From assembly GCA_039621445.1 (NCBI GenBank), contig CP154957.1, positions 39,092,654-39,156,653 on the forward strand: a stretch of 64,000 bases of DNA, given 5' to 3'. The stretch comes from Euglena gracilis. Lineage: Eukaryota > Euglenida > Euglenophyceae > Euglenales. The notes under the pieces are model-generated. The model was not told where the DNA came from and did no database searches. It worked only from the letters and a program-made list of their open reading frames with translations. Below are positions 21,813 to 30,098 of the stretch, piece by piece; position 1 is the stretch's first letter, and each line of letters begins with the position of its first letter. The position numbers and the translations under genes were made by a program.

Positions 21813-22325
21813 GACCATTCGGGCTCCGCACTGCGAGATGGTCACCATCTTCTTGTGCTTCGCCCTCTTGGTCCCTTCCTCCCCCTTCCTCCGTCGTGGG
21901 AGTCCGAGAGTCCGATTTGAGCATGACTGCTCTCGACCCCTCTCTTCTCACACCCCTTGAATATCCAACACAATGCCTTGATTGTATTCATTGAAGCAGC
22001 CAGAGACTTTGCACACAAATTGTAATAAACCTTTCCTCGGGGAGGAATTTGAGACACTGTTGGACAGAGGTGCACACCTGGAATACTGTGTCCATTTGGA
22101 TCGCTCTCGGAAATATCTGTCTTCAGAATGGCAACATGCCACCCACTCAGCAACACTTCGACGTGATGCATGAGTGCTCATGAGAAAACAAAGAGCCTTG
22201 GAAGAAAGCCAGACAGAGAGAGACGAAGAGAGAGGAAATTGCACGTTTCCAATCAAATAAAACCATCCCACTCACTTGGGAACACTGGCCATTCCTTTTA
22301 CCCTTTGGTGGCTTTGCAAAAAAAA

Positions 22326-22458
22326 ATTCCGGTGTTGTCGGGATTTGTCGGGATTTGTCGGGATTTGTGGGAACCCCACCTCCAGAAGGCCAAAAAAGTG
22401 TTGTCGGGTTTTGTCGGGATTTGTCGGGATTTGTCGGGATTTGTCGGGATTTGTCGCT
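22326..22458 (+). repeat. 10-bp tandem repeat (GGGATTTGTC)n
   Basis: Three units near 22337-22370 and five near 22406-22456, each GTCGGGATTT or a one-base variant, separated by a 35-bp unrelated stretch. Frames through it encode the repeating peptide FVGICRDLSG, an artefact of the period. Confidence 0.9.
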
Positions 22459-22576
22459 GGAGGTGCTTGGTTGGCACCGCCTTAAAATCCAGCCTGGTCA
22501 TAATGTTCTTTGCCTCTCTGTCTCCTGGGAAATCCTTGCACAAAATCCTTTCGCATCTCTGGCCCTCAAACGGACC

Positions 22577-25476
22577 ATGGCTGACGGCGATGAAGCACGA
22601 AATATTGAAGAAGGATTCATTCAGCAACTTGATTCAGAGGTGACGACAATCGGAAACGAACCTATTCGAATGATTCCTGTCCCGCAGCCCGAGACCACGT
22701 CTGGAAATCTGCATACGGACATGCCATCCTTGGGGTGTTGGCAGAATGCCCGACAGGGTGAGGCCTCTCCGACTTGAAGGAAAGAAAAACTGATTTGCCA
22801 ATATGCATGCACTTCGGAGAGGTCTGGACAGGACCCAAAGCCCCTCTACATGCGGCCAAGGGCCACATATAAAGCGCAGATAAGCAATGCCGCCACGGGT
22901 ATCGCTGGAACCGGATGAACAAACAAAAAAAGAAGCAGTGTCATTGCCATTTTTGCAACAGAAACACAAGAACTACTCGAAAAGAAAACTCCATGAAAAT
23001 TTTTGATGGCTGGTCCTTCACCCCGTTCCGTTGGCATTTTCGTTCCAGCCTGGCTTTGCCAGCTGGCCTGCGGGGAGGGGGGTTGCCCAGCTGGGAGCCC
23101 CCCCCCCCCGTGGTGGGGTCACGTCTTGCTTAAGAAAACTCCTGCCCTGTGCATGTGGTGTCTGAACAACTGATAAACAGGAGGTTGCCACCACTTTCAT
23201 TTGTTTTGTTACGACCCGTTCCCACCTGTAAAGATGTCCGCTGCAATGATTTTGTGTGTGATGGATGCTGTCCTGGTCATGTCCAACAGCATTAGAAAGC
23301 CCAAGATGACAAAAATAAATCTGTATTCAATAAAAAAAATTCCTGAAATTCTGCAAATCTTCTTGGAAATAGGCTTTGATTTTGATTTGATTCTTTTAAT
23401 TTTCAATTTGCAACACGTGGAGAAAAATCAAGTGGAAAATAGTTGGTAGTCAAGGGGCAAACAGTGGTTTGGGGGACATTAAATTTAAGCGTTGGGGGAA
23501 TAAAATCCAACAATCAGTTGAATCAAATTGCACAAAAATCAAAATGCAAAATATTTGCTCTTTCCCGAAAACCATTGATTTTCCGCATTGTATTTTATAA
23601 GTCCTGATAAATTGCACCCCCCAACCCAACAAAAAGTCAAAAAGCCTTAGATGCAAACTCTTTAGTGCACGGGTGGGGTAACCCCCTTTTTCACCCAATT
23701 TTGCCCTTTTTCGGCCCTTTTTTGGCAGCCTCCTGCCAACAAACAACCCTGTCACCATCCAGCTGCCCTTTGGGAGGTTGGGCTGTTTTTGATCATTTGA
23801 CCCGGAGATGAGCTTCATTCCACTCTGCTCTCATAGCTCTAATGAACTGAGAGATGCCCAGTGCTTCTCACCAAGTTCTCAGAGTACAGCAGCAATGAAA
23901 TAAAGCCACACACCCATGGGTATGCAATGCAGGTGGTTGATTCCATGGCTGTGGTCAAAGGGTGGGCGTTGAAAATCAACAACAAACTTGGAAAAAAACT
24001 CCAACTCCTCCTGGTCAGCTTTTCCCGTATGATTTTGACTCCCAAAAATCTGAAATTGTAAAGCAAATGCTTCTTCCAGGAGCCACAAATGATTTAAATT
24101 CTTTTTCCCTTTATGAAGCGATTTGAAACACTTTGGCAGGAAACTTTGCCCTAAAATTGCCGTACAAGGGGAATCCCCTCAAAAATTGAAACCCTCCCAA
24201 TTCCATGTTCAGGTGGAATTTCACAGGGGGGTTCTGGATTCCTTTGTGCCCCACTTATGCAAAATTCTAGACCATTTTCAGCAAATCCTTTATGAACTCC
24301 AATTTGGAAGCAATGCTGTTCAAGATTTGTAATAAATGATCTCTCAAAAAGATAAAAATTTGGGCAGTTTTCTGTGCGTCCTTTCAAGGTGGGTGCGAGC
24401 GTGGGTGGCGGTGCGTGAGTGGGTTTTTTAAACTTTTTTAAAAGTGGGCGAGTTTGTTGTTGTTTTGAAGACCGTCCCACCCAAGGGGCACCCCCGAGCA
24501 GGGGATTAAGTGGGAGGGGGTCCCAGACCCCCCCTCCCCCTCTCACTTGATACCCTGCCCCCCCCTCGGGAGGGGGGGGGGCAGGGTATCAAATGAGAGG
24601 GGGGGGGGAGGGGGGTGGTCCCGGACCCCCTCCCCCCTGGGTAGAAAAAAAAGGTGTGAAACGCCAGAAACTTTGTGAGGGGCTTCAAAAAATGCCAAAA
24701 TTGCGTTTTCAAGTGATTTTTTCACCCTATTGACAAAAGCAAATGACACAAACATAAGTCTGCCGGCGCAAAGCGCCGGGGAAAATTTTTTGGGTTCTGT
24801 GGGGGTCCCCAGAGGGGGGTGGGGTCTGGACCTTCTCTATGGGGGGGGTCCCCCTGTAAAACCAATACAAAACCAATGCTCACTTAACACCCCGGGGAAG
24901 GTGTCGACCCCCCCTACCCCGGGGGAAAAAAAATAGAGCAAAATGCCGGAAAAATTTTGGGGGTTTCAAAAAAAATGCCCGAAATTGAGTTTTCAGTGAT
25001 TTTTTCCCCCAGGTTGATAAAAAACATATGATAAAAACATAAATCTGCTGGGGCAAAGCGCTGGGGAAGAAAACTTTGGTTTCATGTGGAGGTCCTCGGA
25101 CCCCCCCCTCGGGAGGGGGGGGGGGTGTTCTGGACCCCTCTCCCCTGTACAAAACCAACGCTCACTTAATATCCTGCCCCCCAGCCCCCTCTGGGTGGGA
25201 GGCGGGATTGCGCATTTGGGGGTACACAAACAATTCAGCTTTTTTTGCATTTTCTGCATTGCCCCCACCTTATTTTACGACGAGTTGCAAGCTTATTTTT
25301 CTCCGTTGTCAGGCGGGTACTTATCTGGGATTTCCACAACCCTGAAGGCTGCAAACTCCAAAAAGTTTCATGAGGACCCCTCTTGGTCTTATGAACAGCG
25401 GCCCACTGTCCACCCACTCGTTTTTACTTTGTGTGGACTGCAAAATTTGTTGGAAACTTCCCAGAGATCGTCATAG
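22577..25476 (+). CDS. candidate two-exon gene, unknown product
   Basis: The first exon, 22577-22757, starts at an ATG in strong context (GGACCATGGC). It encodes MADGDEARNIEEGFIQQLDS through PSLGCWQNARQ and ends at a consensus donor (ACAGG|GTGAGG). The only other convincing exon on this strand before 25.5 kb is 25313-25476, after a good acceptor (TTATTTTTCTCCGTTGTCAG). It encodes YLSGISTTLKAANSKKFHED and ends LLETSQRSS-stop. The two phases match (one base left, two bases taken), giving about 115 residues, but the intron would be 2.5 kb and further exons of neutral phase could exist. No domain recognised. The exons are believable individually; their pairing is inference. Confidence 0.4.
24534..24602. 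repeat. hairpin in C/G-run block
   Basis: Inverted arms of about 28 bp (CCCTCTCACTTGATACCCTG and its complement CAGGGTATCAAATGAGAGGG, one mismatch) close around a C-run/G-run loop. It is followed to 25160 by two more C/G blocks carrying GGCGCAAAGCGCC-type stem-loops (24768, 25046). Confidence 0.75.
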
Positions 25477-26184
25477 GGGGGGTTGCTTAGGAGAGGGGGT
25501 CGTTCTATAGTGCCCAAAATGGTATTTGGCCGTTTGGGGGGGGGGGCAAATTTTTTCGGCTCAGCGCTTTGCGCCGGGCTGAAGATCAGTCACCTGGACT
25601 GCTCCACTGTTTAGGTGGGGGGGGGGGTCCCCGAAGGGGCGGTCCCCCTTGGTCACCAAATCAAAGATCCGGGGGGGGTTATATTTGGGGGAGGGTCTAT
25701 TTTTGGGAGAGGGTTTGCCCTCTGTTTGGGGGAGGGTCTATTTTTGGGAGAGGGTTTGCTCACCTGTGGGGCAGGTGCTTTTTGAGAGTGGGTGGATGGG
25801 TCCCCCCTAATGAGGGTTTTCTGCCAGCTTCGGGTGGTTGGGGGATGGGTGGGTGGGTCCCCCCAAGGGCCTTGTGCGTCCCTCCACAGGCGGGGGTTTG
25901 GCCATTTTTGGCTTTTTTCGCCGCGAAAATTTTTAATCACAAAAATTGACCCCAAAAGTGGGAATTCTCAAATGCTGGAGGGATGTGAATATTGTTTCGT
26001 TGGTTTGAGCATTCCTCTAAATTGTGCAACAGGATGCCTTGTACGACATGGCTTTATTTATTGAAGGCGCTAATTTCAATTTTTAACTCCAAACAAAATA
26101 ATATTGGGCGCCCCAAAATCTTTTGCCGAAAATCACGGGACAATCAAAAGCCACCTGTGATTGCCCAACCCCCCCAACCTGCAG

Positions 26185-26590
26185 AAAAGGCGGTGGTCGA
26201 ACAGCAAGGGGAGGGGGCAAAACCCCATGATCTGAAAGCCAACGTTGCGTTGACCAGGGGTCTTTTTAAGACCGGGGGAAGGGGGGTCCCCCCACCCCTG
26301 CCCCCCCCCCGGCCAAAAATCGCAAAAATGACAAAAAATGGCACCTTTTTCAAAAAATTTTGGCGCCTTTGGCGCCGAAAAATATATCTCGGGGGGGCTT
26401 GGCTGGACCCACCCACCCTACCCCCCCCCCAGGGGTCCATGACTAAAAAACCCTGGCGTTGACATGGAAATTGGAAGCCCTCGGAAACTCTCACAACATT
26501 GACAACACAGACATTCTGCACCTTCCAAGGGCAATGTCTGCAGCAAAGCCATGCCTGACGGAGGCCAAGCACCCCGTCATACAGCGGGGT
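26185..26590 (+). CDS. exon of unknown gene interrupted by a miniature transposon
   Basis: From a pyrimidine-rich acceptor (CCCAACCTGCAG) the frame encodes KAVVEQQGEGAKPHDLKANV and then meets an insertion at 26255. After the insertion and the second copy of its 8-bp target duplication, the same reading frame resumes exactly: ALT|WKLEALGNSHNIDN, then ILHLPRAMSAAKPCLTEAKH, and a donor at 26591 (GGGT|GTAAGG). The resumed part is open for 42 codons and ends at a codon boundary. No family is recognised. With the insert present, the exon is disrupted by extra sequence and a downstream stop. Plus-strand frames at 26683-26928 may be a following exon, but no phase test is possible. Confidence 0.55.
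26255..26455 (+). mobile_element. hAT-type miniature inverted-repeat element (201 bp)
   Basis: Begins CAGGGGTCTTTTTAAGACCGG and ends GACTAAAAAACCCTG, with an exact 8-bp target duplication GCGTTGAC (26247-26254 and 26456-26463). The 8-bp duplication and CAGGG ends are typical of hAT elements. The interior holds C/G runs and a GGCGCCTTTGGCGCC stem-loop at 26364-26378. It shares both ends and its interior with the 34345-34646 element. It is far too short to encode a transposase. Confidence 0.85.
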
Positions 26591-27819
26591 GTAAGGAAAA
26601 AATACCTGGCCACCCTGTTTCGCTTCTGACTCCAGACGTTATGCGCTTTCCTGTGAGAGAAGAGGACAAAAAATAAATATGTTTGGGGGAGAAAACAAGC
26701 TGTAAAAAACTGGTGGGTCAACTGTGCACACAGCGTGCATCGCAAGGATTCCCTTGTCATATAATGCAGAGGATTTTTGGGGAGAGTCCAGCTTGTCGGC
26801 TGGACCCACCTCTCGGAATGGGCCAAAAAGTCCACAAAAATTTAGTAGGTTGCAATTTTGTTGCCCGATCATTCCCCCAAAACCCTGAAAAACATAATCT
26901 TCGACCTCTATCTTCGAGTTTGCTTTAACTGGCTTGAAATGGACAGAATTTCATTCCCGCCCACCCGCCCGCAGCCCAGATGATAGCTGTTGGCAAGGAA
27001 AAAGAGAGCTGGCTGGCTGGCTGGCTGGCTGGACCCCTCCTTGGTCAGAGTGGGTTAGGCATCAGCTCCGACAGGCTCGCACCCGCCGCCACCCCCCCCC
27101 CCCCCCCCCCCCCCCTCTTCTCCCCCGCCCCCCTCCTCCCCCGCCCTGGCCTGGCGACCTCCCCCCCCCCCCCCCCCCCTGCTCAAATAAAGTTGTGTCC
27201 AGCCCAGCTGGAAAAAAATTTGGGTGCAGAAGACCAAAAATTTTGGGAGGAACGAGCAAAAAAAAACTGCAAAATCACAAGTACAGTTTCTTTTCTGTGG
27301 ATTGGGTGAAAAAGATTTGGTGGAAAAGTGCTTCTGACAATTCTGAAAATTTGGTGGAAAAAATACCAACACTTTTTGGGCCATTTTTCAGATACAATAC
27401 CAGCTGTATACTGCACCAGACAGGTCCATCCTGCGACCCCCAAAAGTCCAAACATCCATCCATCAATCCATACACCCATCCATCCATACATCCATACATA
27501 CATACCTGCATGCATGCATTATGTATGCATATATGTACACGTACAGTTGGGTGCAAAAATCTTCACGACACAGGTGCAAAAGTCTTTACGAAGTCGTCGA
27601 AGAGAAGCCAACTCCAGCTGTGTGCACAGTTGTTATCCCGGACACACGCCATATGGAACCCTGTGAGAAATACCCACCAAAAAGGAGTTATGGCACAAAG
27701 TGGGGCCCCCGTACCACCCCCATGTCCCCCATACCCCATACCCCCCATCAGGGTTCGATATAAGGACAGGTGGGGGGGGTGGTCCGGACCCCCCCTGCGG
27801 GCCAGGGGGGGGGCAGGGA

Positions 27820-28345
27820 TGGATGGGAAGCCTTGAGGGGAGGGGGGGGTAGTGCGGCCCCCCCCCTCCGGACGCGGGGGGGGGGGGGGTGGGTCGGACC
27901 CCCCCCTCCTACCTCGAAACTGAGGGGGGGCCGAAATTTTTTCGATTTCATGGACGGGCAAAGGGCCGGAAATTGGGTTGGAATCGGTCAAAAACCCCTG
28001 ATTTTTCTTTGAAAATCGATCCAAAAATGCTCATTTTTTGAGTTTTTTTGAACATGTTTTTGGGGGAAAACACCAACACATCAAAAAATGGGCAATATGG
28101 CCAAAAGTGAGCAAAAGGGGTGTTTTTTGCTCATTTTCCGGCGCGCAGCGCCGGAAGAAAATTTTCTGCTATTTTTGGCACCTGTCAAGGAGGGGGGGGT
28201 GGGGGTGTCCGGACCCCCCTCCCAACATCTAGGGGGGGGGGGGGTCCGGACCCCCCCCTACCACCTTACCCCCCAGGGGGGGGGGTGGTCGGGACCCCCC
28301 CCCTACCACCTACCTCAATACCGAAGGGCTTCCCATCCATCCCTG
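27820..28345 (-). repeat. dispersed repeat A, copy 2
   Basis: Inverted relative to 1960-2545. The shared core includes the AAAATGCTCATTTTTTGA centre, CAAAAAATGGGCAATATGGC and the stem-loop CCGGCGCGCAGCGCCGG at 28137. It ends at GCTTCCCATCCATCCCTGGG on both sides. It sits inside the Tc1/mariner-like pair. Confidence 0.8.
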
Positions 28346-28384
28346 GGGGGGGGGGGGTGGGGGGGACACCCCCCCCACCTAAAC

Positions 28385-28720
28385 AGGTGCGCGGTCAGGG
28401 TGGCCAAATTTCGGCCCGGCGAAGCGCCGGGCCGAAAATTTTTGACCCCCCAAAACGACCAAAGATGCCATTTTGGGCACTTTTTGGGCAAAAATGTGCC
28501 AAAAATGCAAAAAATTCTCGGCGCGAAGCGCCGGAGGAAAAAATTGACCCTTTTGGGGGGGGGGTCCCGGGAACCCCCCCGAGGGTCGGTCCGGACCCCC
28601 CTGGCAGGTGGGGGGGGTGGTCCGGACCCCCCCCTGCGGGCCAGGAGGGGGGGGGGGGGGGGGACACCCCCCCCACCTAAACCATGTACGCCCTCCTTAT
28701 ATCGAACCCTGCCCCCCATA
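28385..28720 (+). repeat. dispersed repeat C, copy 1
   Basis: Contains CACCTAAACAGGTGCGCGGT, two stem-loops (CCCGGCGAAGCGCCGGG at 28416, CGGCGCGAAGCGCCGG at 28519) and a TTTTGGGCACTTTTTGGGCA segment, and ends at CTCCTTATATCGAACCCTG. A near-identical copy lies at 49725-50150, an inverted interrupted copy at 62808-64000, and a diverged one at about 34742-34985. Confidence 0.85.
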
Positions 28721-28777
28721 CCCCCCATACCCCATAACCCATACCCCCCATACCATATAACCCACTAACCCCAATAA

Positions 28778-28975
28778 ACCTCATGTTCATCCACGGACTT
28801 CTTTTGCAAGCTAATCGCGCAACATATGCAACTGTTCGACTGCCCGGGGGGGGCTCCTGCCCCTCCCCCCCCCCCCGGACCCCCCCCCCGGCAAAAAAAA
28901 AACCTCATCTTTGTCTCCGGAGTTATTTTGCGGACAAATAGCGCGATGTATGAAATTGTTTGAGTGCCCCGGGGG
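28778..28975 (+). repeat. 75-bp direct repeat pair
   Basis: 28778-28850 (CACGGACTTCTTTTGCAAGC...CGACTGCCCGGGG) and 28902-28975 (TCCGGAGTTATTTTGCGGAC...GAGTGCCCCGGGG) are diverged direct copies separated by a C-run block. Nature unknown. Confidence 0.55.
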
Positions 28976-29246
28976 AATGGGGGGATTGCATGGCAAAGGG
29001 ATGCAGATGAAAGATTTGAGTGAAGAGAGGTGCCTGGCTGTGGGAGTAGTTGATGGGACGGCAGTTGTGCAAGGAAAAGTTAAGATGGGTTACTCCTTTA
29101 CTCGTCGGCATCACCATTCTTCGCATCGTCCTTCGCGGCCCCATACACCCCCATGCCCCCCATACCCCACACCCCCCCATACCAACCCCATACCCCCCCC
29201 ATACCCCAGGTATGGAGGCCCCACTTTGTGCCATATATGCAAAAAA

Positions 29247-29411
29247 GGTCTCTCCTCATTTTCCTTGATTCCCCCCTCTTTCCTGAGTTGTGAGCCCCTA
29301 AAAAGTGCTCGGCACACGACAAACTACGTTAACTGCAAAATTTTAGGTTGCCGTGTGCAGAGCACTTTTGAGGGGCTCATAACCCAGGAAGGAGGGGGAA
29401 TCGAGGAGACT
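29247..29411. repeat. foldback hairpin, about 60-bp arms
   Basis: The left arm includes GAGCCCCTAAAAAGTGCTCG; the complement of the right arm includes GAGCCCCTCAAAAGTGCTCT. Both also share TTCCTG-GTT-TGAGCCCCT and GATTCCCCC. The unpaired centre is about 30 bp. It lies inside the Tc1/mariner-like pair. Confidence 0.75.
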
Positions 29412-29639
29412 TTTTTTGATTGGTATTTCATAAGCTTCCATTTGGGATATGTCCGGGACTACAACAAAACACACAGCCGGAGTTACATTGGCTGCTATAA
29501 GGCAAAAAAATTAGGCAACCTCGTAAGGAGTGTGTCGTGAAAACCTTTTTGCACTGGACTGTACATGATTACATACATGCATACATGCATACATGCATGC
29601 ATACATACATGCATACGTCATACACCTCTTTAAGGACCC

Positions 29640-30060
29640 CGGGGGGGGGGTGCTGGGCTAGGGCTAGAAATTTGGGCTGGCTAGAAATTTGGGCTGGCTA
29701 GCCCGCCCCCCCCCGGGGGGGGGGGCTGGGCCCCGGCTGGACCCGAACCGGGGCGAGCTGGACTGAAATCGGAAAAATGCCCAAAAATGACCTGCAAAAC
29801 ACAGTTTTGAAAAAATGATGCATCTGAAACCCCCCAAAAATGCCCCAAACGCTACCCAAACCCCATTTTTGGCCACTTTTGAACACAGTTTTTCAAAAAA
29901 AATTCGGCGCTTCGCGCCGAAAAATGTTGGGCTGGACCCCCAAAAAAGGGGCTGGCTGGCTGGGCTAGCAGCACCCCCCCGGGGGGGGTGCTGCTGTGGC
30001 TGGGCTGGGCCCAAATCGGGGCTGGCTGCAGCCGCCCCCCCCGGGGGGGGGGGGGGGTTC
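29640..30060 (+). repeat. dispersed repeat D (GGCTGGCTGG block)
   Basis: Tandem GGGCTGGCTAGAAATTTGGG and GGCTGGCTGG motifs with C/G runs and the stem-loop CGGCGCTTCGCGCCG at 29905. It resembles the body of the 45271-45710 element. The ends (CTCTTTAAGGACCCC at the left, AACCTTAGAGAG at the right) are weakly inverted. Confidence 0.6.
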
Positions 30061-30098
30061 GCAAAACCTTAGAGAGATGTATGGCATACGTACATACA

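Larger units (their letters stand above)
17240..21960 (+). mobile_element. DIRS-type tyrosine-recombinase retrotransposon, decayed
   Basis: In order: a gag-like frame, reverse transcriptase with YLDD, RNase H, and a tyrosine recombinase. This is the DIRS order, and no DDE integrase or long terminal repeats are seen. The protein frames shift repeatedly, so it is not autonomous now. A segment at about 17345-17420, read on the minus strand, resembles 21670-21745 on the plus strand (shared CACCA-AACCAACACCAAAAACAACA), consistent with inverted terminal sequences. A second inverted pair lies within the 3' end (21472-21533 with 21749-21810). The outer limits given are approximate. Confidence 0.85.
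27544..29561 (+). mobile_element. Tc1/mariner-like inverted-repeat pair enclosing nested repeats
   Basis: The left end reads CAGTTGGGTGCAAAAATCTT at 27544 after TA; the right end, complemented, reads CAGTCCAGTGCAAAAAGGTT at 29561 before TA. Both continue with TTCACGACAC. The similarity extends inwards imperfectly for about 150 bp (shared ACTCC-GCTGTGTG, TCCCGGACA-A, GAAATACC-A-CAAAAA). TA target sites and CAGT...GTGCAAAAA ends are typical of Tc1/mariner. No transposase remains; the interior is filled by dispersed repeats A and C, ATACCCCC runs and a foldback hairpin. The flanks are CATA/CATG microsatellites. Confidence 0.6.

Noticed and set aside
22331-22456. Possible CRISPR-like array of GGGATTTGTC units
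   Set aside because: Units are contiguous with no spacers; this is a simple 10-bp tandem repeat in a eukaryotic genome.
26934-27836. 300-codon plus-strand frame
   Set aside because: It includes poly-Pro from C runs and crosses the CATA microsatellite and a transposon end; the composition changes abruptly along it.
28088-28768. 226-codon plus-strand frame
   Set aside because: It lies across dispersed repeats A and C and C/G runs; the same frames reappear at 49.6-50.1 kb in other repeat copies.
28911-29540. 209-codon plus-strand frame with His/Pro-rich centre
   Set aside because: It crosses ATACCCCC runs, a foldback hairpin and the Tc1/mariner-like right end, so it is not a gene.
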